This document shows, in pieces, positions 1 to 8,366 of a stretch of 33,150 bases of DNA (position 1 is the stretch's first letter; each line of letters starts with the position of its first letter). The stretch is from positions 1 to 33,150 of the forward strand of contig NZ_DATFIP010000060.1 in the NCBI RefSeq assembly GCF_035270045.1, written 5' to 3'. Made by a program: the position numbers and the translations under genes. Under the pieces are notes generated by a model. It made no database searches. It was not told the origin of the DNA and saw only the letters and a program-made list of their open reading frames with translations. This DNA is from Salibaculum sp035270045 (GTDB lineage Bacteria; Pseudomonadota; Alphaproteobacteria; Rhodobacterales; Rhodobacteraceae).

Positions 1-2
1 CC

Positions 3-788
3 CAGCATTCGCTAGCCGAGGGGGCTCCGCTTGGCGAACATCTGATCCGCACTGCGCACCAGCAGTTGCTGTCCTTCGGTCGTGGCGCCCGCAAGCGCCC
101 CGGCAGCTACAAGATCGAACAGAACTACATCGGCGACGAGCGGCGCGGGAAAATCTACTATGTCCCGATTGCGCCCGAGCAGCTTGGCCCTGCGATGGTC
201 GAGCTTGTGCGTTACATCAACGAAAGCAATATGCGGCCGCTGATCCGGACGGCCATCGCGCATGTCGAGTTCGAAGCCCTGCACCCGTTCGAAGACGGCA
301 ATGGCAGGATCGGTCGCATGCTGATCACCCTGATGCTGTGGAAGCTCGACGTCCTGCATCAGCCGAACTTCTTCGTATCGGGGTATTTCGAAGCCAACAA
401 GGACGCGTACATCGAGCAAATGCGCGCAGTCTCCGCCACCGGTGACTGGACAGGCTGGGTCGCATTTTTCCTAGAGGCCATGCACGCTCAGGCTTCAGTC
501 AACATCCAGACCGCAGATGCAATCTTCGGCCTTCATGGCGAGATGCGGGAACGTTTCCGGGAGGTGCTGAACTCGCAGTTCCATGATCAGGCATTGGATT
601 TCGTGATCGCCAGCCCGATCTTCCGCAATGATCGGTTTGTCGATCGTTCCGGAATACCGGCTTCTTCGGCACGCGCCCTGTCCCGACGCCTCGTGGACGC
701 TGGCCTGCTGCGCACGATAGAGCCAGCCTCGGGGCGTCGAGCCGCGATGTACGCGTTTGATCCGCTGCTTGATCTGCTGAAGGTCTGA
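3..788 (+). CDS. Fic/DOC-domain protein, 5'-truncated by window edge
   Basis: The reading frame is open from the window edge, so the N-terminus and true start lie upstream; a TTG at 66 is only an internal possibility. The Fic core motif HPFEDGNGRIGR is intact (bases about 288-323), including the catalytic His, the acidic residue and the GNGR phosphate-binding loop. Fic proteins typically transfer AMP or another nucleotide-derived group to target proteins. The C-terminal part resembles a winged-helix domain, common in chromosomal Fic proteins of this size. The alpha-inhibitory motif would be N-terminal and cannot be assessed. The gene sits beside a tRNA-fMet 3' end and an IS66 relic, so it may belong to an accessory region. 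Family assignment is firm; target and toxin status are unknown. Confidence 0.9.
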   Translation, partial: QHSLAEGAPLGEHLIRTAHQQLLSFGRGARKRPGSYKIEQNYIGDERRGKIYYVPIAPEQLGPAMVELVRYINESNMRPLIRTAIAHVEFEALHPFEDGNGRIGRMLITLMLWKLDVLHQPNFFVSGYFEANKDAYIEQMRAVSATGDWTGWVAFFLEAMHAQASVNIQTADAIFGLHGEMRERFREVLNSQFHDQALDFVIASPIFRNDRFVDRSGIPASSARALSRRLVDAGLLRTIEPASGRRAAMYAFDPLLDLLKV

Positions 789-821
789 TGCGCTGGGCGC
801 GCCGTAGGGCGACTCGTAAAA

Positions 822-842
822 CGTTGACATGGCGTTGACATG
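822..842. repeat. Tandem direct repeat of CGTTGACATG after the Fic gene
   Basis: The decamer CGTTGACATG occurs at 822-831 and again at 833-842, an 11-bp period, in the 118-base gap between the Fic stop codon and the tRNA-fMet. Function is unknown. It could be a protein-binding site or a scar of recombination near the tRNA. Confidence 0.55.
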
Positions 843-852
843 AAACGAACGC

Positions 853-879
853 CAAAAAGCCGACTGGTTAAGTCGGGCT
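853..879 (-). terminator. Rho-independent terminator of tRNA-fMet
   Basis: On the minus strand the arms AGCCCGACT and AGTCGGCT form an 8-bp stem with one bulged C and a 5-base loop (TAACC), followed directly by five T residues. It lies just past the tRNA 3' end, as expected for its terminator. Confidence 0.75.
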
Positions 880-906
880 CTAAGCGTTTGTATTATTTGG
901 TAATTT

Positions 907-983
<77 letters not shown>

Positions 984-1214
984 CCAAATCTGATGGTGAT
1001 CTACGTTCTATGACGCTCGGGCGCAAGGGGGGAGAGCTGTTTTTGTTGGCCAACACGAGCACAAACAGCTGCCGACCCTCCCTCGCGCCACTGGTTGACC
1101 ATTCGGTGACGTTCCACCGTATAGGCTCTTCGATATAGCTCTGCTCGTACTGGTCGAGGATCATTTCGAGGGGGTGACGGCGTTGCAGGTCCCGAAGACT
1201 GGCAGGTCAGACTG
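984..1214. other. Non-coding stretch between tRNA-fMet and IS66 relic
   Basis: No convincing gene is seen. Short open frames exist on both strands but lack family motifs or ribosome binding sites. A minus-strand frame at about 1020-1170 reads protein-like but matches nothing I recognise; it may be further mobile-element debris. Confidence 0.5.
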
Positions 1215-1612
1215 CATGTCCCCTGAGCGATGCGATAAGAGCCCGTATTTCGGCGACGTGATGCGAGCCTGCAAAGAGCGTATTTTCCTCCCAAGGGAGG
1301 TCGATCGCATTCCGTGCGCGCCCCCGTTGCGATCCATCTTCAGCCAGCCATCGTTGAAGACCGGTGTGGCCGTTTCCCATCGTGTTTTCCTGTAGCGGGT
1401 GCCGCGCCAAGTACCTGACCGACGAGAGGTCCGCTTCCAGCCATGGCCGCAACGGATCGTCGATGGGCTTTGACAGATTCCAGCGCATGGCGGTTGTGTT
1501 ATCTTGTCCGTGCCCCCGGCTGTGTCTGTATCGACCGGGGATAATCCTTGTGAATCTTGCCCGTCCCCGGTGCATGTACCGGTATGGTGATCACGTCCAT
1601 CTGCGTATGGCG
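1215..1612 (-). pseudogene. Decayed IS66-family transposase (TnpC) remnant
   Basis: Two pieces of an IS66 transposase can be read on the minus strand in different frames. Around 1550-1600 is DVITIPVHAPGTGKIHKDY, matching the IS66 core 'DDTPVPVLAPGTGKTKTG'. Around 1215-1490 is a C-terminal piece: DPLRPWLEADLSSV, then GLQRWLAEDG, then NAIDLPWEENTLFAG with ALIASL. This follows the IS66 order 'WL...RFLDDG...RPIALGRKNALFAG...AVIASLIE'. The region between them, which holds much of the catalytic core, is missing, so there is an internal deletion as well as frame decay. No inverted repeats or companion tnpA/tnpB genes are visible. The element cannot be active. The match is from memory of the family consensus. 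Confidence 0.65.
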
Positions 1613-1888
1613 CACCGATTTTGCCGTGGGACTAGTGGTTAGCGTCAGCGGGCTTACAAGGCCGCGCGCGGGCCGTTTGCCACCGTGCTTGCGCGCAGTC
1701 TGAGGTTGGTCAAACACGGGTGGCAACGAAAAAGCGTGATGACCAAAAGTGAGCCATGGGGCGCCCTCTGGTTGGGCCCCAGCCCGGAACGATCGTGGGG
1801 AGGGTGACTTGACCGGCGTTTGCGGTGCCGGGCATGGCGGGCACGGTCCGGAGCGAAAGCCCGACCCTTCTTGGGATGGTCGGCGCGG
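1613..1888. other. Non-coding stretch downstream of phoB
   Basis: No gene is supported. A weak hairpin (CCGACC at 1861-1866 with GGTCGG at 1878-1883) lies just past the phoB stop and could help end the phosphate transcript, but it has no T-tract. Confidence 0.45.
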
Positions 1889-2581
1889 TCACCCCAGCGC
1901 ATAGCCCGCACCACGCACGGTGCGCACCGGATCATCGCCGCCGTGCTGGGTCAGGGCCTTGCGCAACCGGCCGATATGAACGTCGACCGTGCGGGTATCG
2001 ACATAGATGTCACGGCCCCAGACCCGGTCGAGCAGCTGATCGCGTGACCAGACCCGCCCCGGCTTTTCCATGAAGGTGGTCAACAGCCGGAATTCGGTCG
2101 GGCCTAGCTTAAGCAGCCTGTTGGACCGCTTTACGCGGTGCGTCTCTCCATCCAGCTCGATGTCGTCGAAAACAAGGACCTGCCCTACCGTCGCGGGCCG
2201 CACGCGCCGCAACTGGGTGCGAACACGCGCCATCAGCTCGGACACGGAATAGGGCTTGACCACGTAGTCATCCGCGCCGGTTTCGAGGCCACGGACCTTG
2301 TCCACCTCCTCGGACCGGGCGGACAGCATGATGATGGGCACGCCGCGCGTCTCGGGCCGGGTCTTGAGCTGTCGGCAGACCTCGATTCCGGAAACCGTCG
2401 GCAGCATCCAGTCCAGCACGATGACATCCGGGAGATCCTCTTCCACCATCATCAGGGCCTGCTCACCGTCTTCGGCCCTCGTCGTACGGAAGCCTTCGGC
2501 TTCGAGATTGTAGGCAAGGACTTCGCGTTGCGCCAGTTCATCCTCGACCACAAGAACGTGTGGCTGCGTGGCAGGGGACAT
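1889..2581 (-). CDS. phoB: Phosphate regulon response regulator PhoB
   Basis: An OmpR/PhoB-type response regulator of 230 residues, the usual PhoB length. The N-terminal receiver domain has the acidic pocket (VVEDE), phospho-acceptor Asp57 in VIVLDWMLP, the switch Ser in MLSARS and conserved Lys109 in VVKPY. A winged-helix DNA-binding domain follows (about 130-228), with the recognition region RTVDVHIGRLRKAL and closing RGAGYAL. When phosphorylated it activates genes with Pho boxes, such as the one found upstream of pstS. It is the last gene of the pst operon, 5 bases after phoU, so it is probably autoregulated. The partner kinase PhoR is not in the window. Confidence 0.97.
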   Translation of the reverse strand: MSPATQPHVLVVEDELAQREVLAYNLEAEGFRTTRAEDGEQALMMVEEDLPDVIVLDWMLPTVSGIEVCRQLKTRPETRGVPIIMLSARSEEVDKVRGLETGADDYVVKPYSVSELMARVRTQLRRVRPATVGQVLVFDDIELDGETHRVKRSNRLLKLGPTEFRLLTTFMEKPGRVWSRDQLLDRVWGRDIYVDTRTVDVHIGRLRKALTQHGGDDPVRTVRGAGYALG

Positions 2582-2586
2582 GGGAT

Positions 2587-3297
2587 TTACGTCTCGCCGG
2601 AGATGAAGGCCGTCTCGTCGCTTTTGGGGCGGGTGTCATCGGGCATTTCGCCGGTAACCACATAGACCACCTGTTCAGCCATGTTGGTGACGAGATCGCC
2701 CATGCGTTCGACGTTCTTCGCGATGAAATGCAGGTGCATGCAAGCCGTGATGTTGCGCGGGTCTTCCATCATGAACGTCAGGAATTCACGAAACAGCGCG
2801 TTGTACATCTCGTCGACTTCCTCGTCGCGCTGCCGCACGTCCTCGGCCAGTTCGACATCGCGGCGCACGTAGGCATCCAGCGTGTCCTTGAGCATCCTCT
2901 GCACTTCCTTGGACATCCGCTTGAGCGCCTTGTCCGGGCCGCTGATCGGCCGCTGGTCGGCCAGGACCTCGGTGCGCTTGGCCAGGTTGCGCGCATAGTC
3001 CCCGATGCGTTCAAGGCTCGCCGCGAGCTTGAGAACGGAAAGCACAACCCGAAGGTCGCTGGACACCGGCGCCCGCAGCGCGATGGTGCGAGCGGTTTCC
3101 TCGTTGATGCGTTCCTCGAGTTCATCGATGGCGGCATCGCCCTTGCGCACCTTCTCGGCCAGTTCGATATCGCGCGTGGTGACGGCCTTGGCCCCGTCTA
3201 GGATGGCGGCCTCCACGAGTCCGCCCATCTTGACCATCAGGGCCTGGATCGCCTCGAGGTCTCGGTCGAAAGCCGAGGAAATGTGTTCCTGGTTCAT
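2587..3297 (-). CDS. phoU: Phosphate signalling protein PhoU
   Basis: A 236-residue all-helical protein with the two repeated three-helix PhoU modules, each with an acidic metal-binding motif of the type E(R)xxDxxxN: LERIGDYARNLAK and VERMGDLVTNMAE. PhoU links the state of the PstSCAB transporter to the PhoR kinase and keeps the regulon off when phosphate is plentiful. ATG at 3297 (MNQEHISSAFD) is chosen because it follows the pstB stop by 4 bases and gives the normal length; a longer frame would run into pstB. It sits between pstB and phoB, as in many alphaproteobacteria. Confidence 0.97.
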   Translation of the reverse strand: MNQEHISSAFDRDLEAIQALMVKMGGLVEAAILDGAKAVTTRDIELAEKVRKGDAAIDELEERINEETARTIALRAPVSSDLRVVLSVLKLAASLERIGDYARNLAKRTEVLADQRPISGPDKALKRMSKEVQRMLKDTLDAYVRRDVELAEDVRQRDEEVDEMYNALFREFLTFMMEDPRNITACMHLHFIAKNVERMGDLVTNMAEQVVYVVTGEMPDDTRPKSDETAFISGET

Positions 3298-3301
3298 GAT
3301 A

Positions 3302-4099
3302 TCACCCGATCCGCCCGGTGATGTAGCTTTCGGTGCGCTCATCCTCGGGGTTGGTAAAGATTTTCCCGGTCTCGCCGTATTCGACGAGGTGGCCGAGGTG
3401 GAAGAAGGCCGTCTTCTGACTGACGCGGGCGGCCTGCTGCATCGAATGCGTCACGATGACGACACTGTAATCGGTGCGCAACTCGTCGATCAGCTCTTCG
3501 ACCTGACTGGTCGCGATAGGGTCCAGTGCCGAACAGGGTTCGTCCATGAGCAGGACTTCGGGCTCGGTCGCGACCGCGCGCGCGATGCACAAGCGCTGCT
3601 GCTGACCGCCGGACAAGCCCGTGCCAGGAGTGTCGAGGCGATCCTTCGCCTCTTCCCAGAGCGCGGCACGGCGCAGCGCGTTCTCGACGATTTCGTCCAG
3701 CTCGGCCTTGTTACTGGCCATCCCGTGGATCTTGGGGCCATAGGCCACGTTGTCGTAGATCGACTTGGGGAACGGGTTGGGCTTCTGAAAGACCATCCCG
3801 ACCTTTGCACGCAGCTGGACCGGGTCCACCCGTTTGTCGTTGATGTCCTCACCGTCCAGGTGGATGTCCCCCTCGACCCGGCAGATGTCGATGGTGTCGT
3901 TCATCCGGTTCAAGCAGCGCAGGAAGGTGGACTTGCCACAGCCCGACGGCCCGATGAAGGCGGTCACGGTCTTGTCCTGGATATCGACATTCACGTCCTT
4001 GATGGCGTGATTATCGCCGTAATAGACCTGCACCTTGCGGGCGGAAATCTTGATGTCGTCCATGTTCACCGCTCTCTCGATCAGTCGCATATCGTTCAT
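3302..4099 (-). CDS. pstB: Phosphate ABC transporter ATPase PstB
   Basis: A 265-residue ABC ATPase with Walker A GPSGCGKST, Q-loop VFQKPNPFPKSIYDN, signature LSGGQQQR, Walker B VLLMDEP and the switch His in IVTHSM. The NPFP motif and the 'CSALDPIAT' D-loop are typical of PstB. ATG at 4099 (MNDMRLIERA) has an AAGGA ribosome binding site and lies 14 bases after the pstA stop; the longer open frame upstream overlaps pstA and is not used. It powers high-affinity phosphate import through PstC/PstA at the inner face of the membrane. Confidence 0.97.
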   Translation of the reverse strand: MNDMRLIERAVNMDDIKISARKVQVYYGDNHAIKDVNVDIQDKTVTAFIGPSGCGKSTFLRCLNRMNDTIDICRVEGDIHLDGEDINDKRVDPVQLRAKVGMVFQKPNPFPKSIYDNVAYGPKIHGMASNKAELDEIVENALRRAALWEEAKDRLDTPGTGLSGGQQQRLCIARAVATEPEVLLMDEPCSALDPIATSQVEELIDELRTDYSVVIVTHSMQQAARVSQKTAFFHLGHLVEYGETGKIFTNPEDERTESYITGRIG

Positions 4100-4113
4100 T
4101 TGCCCGGTCCTTC

Positions 4114-5451
4114 TTACCAGCGGCGCTCGAATTTCCGCCGCAGCAGGATGGCGATGATGTTCATCGTCATGAGGAACAGCAGCAGGATGATGATGCCACC
4201 CCAGGCCCTTTCGTAAAAGGCCGGGTCCGAGCGCTTGGCCCATTCGTAGATCTGCGCAGGCATGGCCGAGTTGGGATCCATGAACCCAGAGGTCAGCCCC
4301 TCGGGCGGGTTGGAGGCAATGAAACCCACCATGCCGATCAGGAGCAGTGGCGCGGTCTCGCCCAGCGCCTGCGCCAGCCCGATGATCGTGCCGGTCAGGA
4401 TACCGGGCATGGCCAGGGGCAGCACGTGATGGAAGACCGCCTGCATCTTCGAGGCCCCGACGCCCAGCGCCGCGTCGCGGATAGAGGGTGGCACCGACTT
4501 GAGCGAGGCGCGGGTCGAGATGACGATTGTCGGCAGCGTCATGAGCGTCAGGGTAAGCCCACCCACCAGCGGCGCCGACTGCGGCAGGTGCATGACCTGA
4601 ATGAAAGCTGACAGCCCGAGGATGCCGAAGACGATCGAGGGCACCGCCGCCAGGTTCGAGATGTTCACCTCGATCAGGTCGGTCCAGCGATTCTGGGGCG
4701 CGAATTCCTCGAGGTAGATTGACGCTGCGATACCGATGGGTAGCGCGCAGGCAAGGACGACAAGCATCATGAAGAACGAGCCCAGCATCGACACACCCAT
4801 CCCGGCGGCCTCGGGCCGGGTGTCCGAGGCATCGGCGCCAAGGATGAAATCGAGGTTGAATCCACGGTTGACCAGCCCGGCCTCGCGCATCTGGTCGACA
4901 AGATCCAAGTGTGCGGCATCCAGGTTCTTGTCGTCGACCAGGGCATCGCGGGTGACACGCCCCTTGAGGTAGCCGTCGACCCGCGACGACGCAAGAAACT
5001 CGAACGTCTGTGTGGACCCGACGAGGCCGGGGTTGTCCAGCACACGGTTGCGGAAGTTGGACCCGGCTGACCCCGAAAGCATCCGCAAAAGCGAATCCGG
5101 TTCCATGTCGGTCTCGATCCCGGCATCGGCGAGGGCCTTTGCGACCGCGGTGCCGACAAGATCGTTGTACTTTGCCGTCTTCACGATCGAGGCTTCGGCG
5201 GCCTCGATCTCGTCCTCGTTCAGGGGAATATCCAGCGTCACCCTGGTCTGCGTGAAGGCCGGGGCTCCGTTGAAAATAATCGAGCCCAGCAGCGCGACCA
5301 GGAAAAGCAGGCCGATCAAGATAGCGATGATCCCGTAGGCCTTGAATCGGCCTTCGGCGGCGTTGCGCTTGGCGGTATGCGCGTCAGCCACGAGGATCGA
5401 GGATTTCTTGCCCTCGGGCTGCGGCAGGGGCTGTGCGGTCGCGTCGGTCAT
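4114..5451 (-). CDS. pstA: Phosphate ABC transporter permease PstA (extended)
   Basis: A 445-residue inner-membrane permease, much longer than the roughly 300-residue enterobacterial PstA. After a cytoplasmic start there is one membrane helix (about 38-62), then a periplasmic insert of about 140 residues (of the DUF3333 type known from alphaproteobacterial PstA), then the usual permease core with the EAA-loop region LGVGASKMQAVFHHVLPLAMPG and QALGETAPLLLIG. The start codon overlaps the pstC stop (ATGA, 5448-5451), so translation is coupled. It forms the transport channel with PstC. Confidence 0.95.
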   Translation of the reverse strand: MTDATAQPLPQPEGKKSSILVADAHTAKRNAAEGRFKAYGIIAILIGLLFLVALLGSIIFNGAPAFTQTRVTLDIPLNEDEIEAAEASIVKTAKYNDLVGTAVAKALADAGIETDMEPDSLLRMLSGSAGSNFRNRVLDNPGLVGSTQTFEFLASSRVDGYLKGRVTRDALVDDKNLDAAHLDLVDQMREAGLVNRGFNLDFILGADASDTRPEAAGMGVSMLGSFFMMLVVLACALPIGIAASIYLEEFAPQNRWTDLIEVNISNLAAVPSIVFGILGLSAFIQVMHLPQSAPLVGGLTLTLMTLPTIVISTRASLKSVPPSIRDAALGVGASKMQAVFHHVLPLAMPGILTGTIIGLAQALGETAPLLLIGMVGFIASNPPEGLTSGFMDPNSAMPAQIYEWAKRSDPAFYERAWGGIIILLLFLMTMNIIAILLRRKFERRW

Positions 5452-6920
5452 TCGTACTGCTCCCGGTATTTGCGCACGATGTAGAGGGCCACGACGTTCA
5501 GCCCGAGCGTGATGACGAAGAGAGTCATGCCAAGGGCAAAGGCCACCAGGGCCTCGGGCGAGGAAAAATCGCTGTCACCGGTCAGCTGGCTGACAATCTT
5601 GGCGGTCACGGTCGTCATTGCCTCGAAAGGGTTGAGCGAGAGTCGCGCGGCTGCCCCAGCCCCCAGCACGACGATCATGGTCTCGCCGATGGCGCGGCTG
5701 GCCGCCAGCAGTATCGCGCCCACGACGCCTGGCAGGGCCGCCGGCAGGACCACCTGGCGCACGGTCTCGGCGTGGGTGGCGCCAAGGCCGAGCGACCCGT
5801 CCCGCATGGCCTGGGGCACCGAGTTGATGATGTCGTCGGACAGGGAACTGACGAAGGGAATAAGCATGATCCCCATCACCAGGCCGGCCGTCATCACCGC
5901 CGTGCCGCCCCGCATCCAACCCACAGTATTGTCGCCGAACACCGTGACCAGCAGGGGCCCGACGGTCAGCAGCGCGAAAAGGCCGTAGACGATGGTCGGA
6001 ATGCCGGCCAGCACTTCCAGCATTGGCTTGGCGAAGGCGCGTACCCGCGGCGAGGCATATTCGGACAGGTAGATCGCCGAGAGCAGGCCGATCGGTACTG
6101 CCACGGCCAAGGCGATCAGCGAAATGTAGAGGGTGCCCCAGAGGAGCGGCACCACGCCCAGCTGACTCGCCCCGCCCCGGCCCGAGAAACTGGGCTGCCA
6201 GGTGGTGCCAAAAAAGAAATCCCAAGCCGGGTAGAGACGGAAGAACTCCACCGTGTTGAAGATCAGCGACAGAAAAATGCCGACCGTGGTCAGGACCGCG
6301 ATCGAGGCCGCGGCGATCAGCAGCATCCGCACCCCCGTCTCGACAAAATTGCGGGCACGAAAGGCGGCCGTGATGCGCCAGATGGCCAGCGCGGTCCCGC
6401 CCAGGGCGATAGCCAGCACCACCAGCGTCTTGAACAGATCCCCGGTCGCGGATTGGCCGCGATAGGCCTGGGCAGCGCGCAGCGTCTCCTGCGAGACGTC
6501 CGACCCAAGGGCGACGCCAATCTCGCCCAGAAGCGCACGCACTTCGGACAGGTCGGTACCGATGCTGCTTGCTTCTTCGGCGCTCAGCGCGCTCTCGGAC
6601 ACGGCCAGATCCAGCCCGTCGGCAACCCGTCGCACGTCCGACATGGCCAGCCCGAGCGACCCCGTCGACTCGAGCTGGTCCTGCGAGATCATGTCCGAGA
6701 TCGTGTTCTGAAGGACCAGCGGCTGCGCCAGCGTCCAAAGGCCAAGGACGAGCAGGGCCGGCACCAGACCGGACAGCGCCGCTGACATGCCGTAAAAATT
6801 GGGAAGTGAATGCAGGTTCCGGATACGTCCGCCGGCGGACGACATGGCGCGGCGGCGTCCGATCAAATAGCCCGCCACGCCGATGGCGATGGCCAGCAGG
6901 GCAATCCAGATGGTGGGCAT
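5448..6920 (-). CDS. pstC: Phosphate ABC transporter permease PstC (extended)
   Basis: A 490-residue permease with an N-terminal helix (MPTIWIALLAIAIGVAGYL), a second helix near 46-70, a helical insert of roughly 100 residues, and the C-terminal permease core with LGLGATHAETVRQVVLPAALPG and AIGETMIVVLGAGA, the EAA and GETM motifs of PstC. The extended form is usual in Rhodobacterales. ATG at 6920 has only a weak ribosome binding site; an internal ATG at 6845 would remove the first helix and is less likely. It lies 97 bases after pstS, behind a strong hairpin. Confidence 0.95.
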   Translation of the reverse strand: MPTIWIALLAIAIGVAGYLIGRRRAMSSAGGRIRNLHSLPNFYGMSAALSGLVPALLVLGLWTLAQPLVLQNTISDMISQDQLESTGSLGLAMSDVRRVADGLDLAVSESALSAEEASSIGTDLSEVRALLGEIGVALGSDVSQETLRAAQAYRGQSATGDLFKTLVVLAIALGGTALAIWRITAAFRARNFVETGVRMLLIAAASIAVLTTVGIFLSLIFNTVEFFRLYPAWDFFFGTTWQPSFSGRGGASQLGVVPLLWGTLYISLIALAVAVPIGLLSAIYLSEYASPRVRAFAKPMLEVLAGIPTIVYGLFALLTVGPLLVTVFGDNTVGWMRGGTAVMTAGLVMGIMLIPFVSSLSDDIINSVPQAMRDGSLGLGATHAETVRQVVLPAALPGVVGAILLAASRAIGETMIVVLGAGAAARLSLNPFEAMTTVTAKIVSQLTGDSDFSSPEALVAFALGMTLFVITLGLNVVALYIVRKYREQYE

Positions 6921-6975
6921 GGCAGCGTCCCCAGTTGAATGGTCGGGTTTCAGGTACGCCCCCCGCGGGCGGATT

Positions 6976-7002
6976 GGAAGGGCGCCGCCTTGGCGCCCTT
7001 CC
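6976..7002 (-). terminator. Intercistronic hairpin between pstS and pstC
   Basis: A perfect 11-bp inverted repeat, GGAAGGGCGCC and GGCGCCCTTCC, with a 5-base loop. It is 15 bases past the pstS stop and no T-run follows on the minus strand. It probably stabilises or partly terminates pstS mRNA, giving more binding protein than permease. Confidence 0.7.
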
Positions 7003-7017
7003 AGACAGGAACAGTGT

Positions 7018-8046
7018 TTACTGCATGGTCACTTCATTTGCGATCATTTCCTGGGTCTGGTCCAGCTCCGGATCGGGGACCAGGCCGTAGTTCGCCAGCG
7101 GGCCGCCGGGGCCAGCGACTTCGTCAGCCATGAAGAACTGGGCAAAGTCCTTCAGGCCCGGGATCACACCGATGTGGGCTGCCTTGACGTAGAAGTACAG
7201 CGGACGCGACACTGGGTATTCGCCGGTCGAAATGGTCTCGGTCGAGGGGGCAACCCCGCCCATGGTGGCAACCTTCAGAACGTTGGTATTGTTCTCGTAG
7301 AAGGCCAGGCCGAAGACGCCGATACCGTTGGCGTTCGAGTCGACGCGGGCCAGGGTCTCGGTGTAGTCACCGTCGATGTCGACGGAGGCGCCGTCGGCAC
7401 GCACGTTCATGCAGGCCTGTTCGACACCATCCTCGTCCATGCCCATCTCTTCCAGAGCGGCCATGGCACCCGTGTCTTCGCAGCCCTGCAGCAGGACCTT
7501 TTCCTCGAAGACTTCACGGGTGCCGTGCTTGGTGCCCGGGATGAAGGCCAGGATTTCCTCGGCCGGCAGATCGGCGTTCACGTCGTCCCAGGTGGTGTGG
7601 GGGTTGGCGACCATCTCGCCGTCCATGGGGATCTCGGCGGCCAGGGCCTGGTACCAGTCAGAGGGCTGAAATTCTGTGTAGGCCGGGCCGTCTTTCTGGC
7701 TGGCGAAGACAATGCCGTCGTAACCGATGCGAACTTCCATGATGTCAGTCACGCCGTTTGCCGCACATTCCTCGATCTCGCCGGCACGGATGGCACGCGA
7801 GGCATTGGCCACGTCAATGGTGTTTTCGCCAACGCCCTCGCAGAAGCGGGCCAGGCCAGCGGAGGAGCCGCCGGATTCGACGACGGGGGTCGGGTAGTCG
7901 GTGTTTTCACCGAACAATTCGGCGACGATCGAGGCGTATGGCAGAACGGTGGAGGAGCCGGCAACCTGCACGTTGTCACGGGCAGAGGCAGCGGAAGCAA
8001 CAGCGGTGATCGCCAGAGCAGAGGCGGTCAGTTTTGCAAGCGTCAT
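7018..8046 (-). CDS. pstS: Periplasmic phosphate-binding protein PstS
   Basis: A 342-residue type II periplasmic binding protein. A signal peptide of about 22 residues ends ASAASA, before RDNVQ. The mature start has AGSSTVLPYA and ESGGSSAGLARFC, which form the phosphate-binding loops, followed by the IDVANASRAI segment typical of PstS. It captures phosphate for PstCAB. The start codon has an AGGAG site 7 bases upstream and follows a four-repeat Pho box, so this is the first gene of a PhoB-activated operon. Confidence 0.96.
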   Translation of the reverse strand: MTLAKLTASALAITAVASAASARDNVQVAGSSTVLPYASIVAELFGENTDYPTPVVESGGSSAGLARFCEGVGENTIDVANASRAIRAGEIEECAANGVTDIMEVRIGYDGIVFASQKDGPAYTEFQPSDWYQALAAEIPMDGEMVANPHTTWDDVNADLPAEEILAFIPGTKHGTREVFEEKVLLQGCEDTGAMAALEEMGMDEDGVEQACMNVRADGASVDIDGDYTETLARVDSNANGIGVFGLAFYENNTNVLKVATMGGVAPSTETISTGEYPVSRPLYFYVKAAHIGVIPGLKDFAQFFMADEVAGPGGPLANYGLVPDPELDQTQEMIANEVTMQ

Positions 8047-8122
8047 GGGAAACTCCTGATATTGTCTTGCAGACGGTCAGCCGCGAGCCGACTGACCTTG
8101 TCTGCGGGGCTACGGGTGACTG

Positions 8123-8162
8123 ATGATGTTTATGCAACAGATATATGACGGTTTTGTAACAA
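8123..8162 (-). promoter_or_regulatory. PhoB box of the pst operon (four 11-bp phased repeats)
   Basis: Read on the minus strand, four heptamers follow each other at exact 11-bp steps with 4-base AT-rich spacers: TTGTTAC, CCGTCAT, CTGTTGC and ACATCAT. CCGTCAT differs by one base from the PhoB half-site CTGTCAT; the others are looser. The block lies 77-116 bases before the pstS start. The rest of the 8047-8366 gap (8163-8366) shows no clear element and must hold the argE promoter. Confidence 0.85.
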
Positions 8163-8366
8163 GCCCCGGACCAAGCGGCGGCACGGACAATTCAGCGCGC
8201 GACTGGCGTGTAATTCCGACGGCCGGACTTCGCACCTTCTACCTTGGATTGTTGTCCAGGGCGGCCGTGAACCCGGTTACGGCAGCGGGTATCGCCTGCA
8301 GCGCGAATCGTCGCCCGCGCGCAACCGGGATTGACGCGCCGCGCGCCTCGGTCCATCGCTTTGTGT

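Noticed and set aside
1861..1883. Hairpin CCGACC/GGTCGG after phoB as a terminator
   Set aside because: Only 6 bp with an 11-base loop and no T-run; kept as a remark, not as a called terminator.
3005..4216. Plus-strand open frame opposite phoU and pstB
   Set aside because: It spans two real genes in antisense and reads as a shadow of the pstB ATPase.
5433..6785. Plus-strand open frame (450 codons) opposite pstC
   Set aside because: Low-complexity His/Gly/Arg/Gln composition and complete overlap with pstC mark it as a shadow frame.
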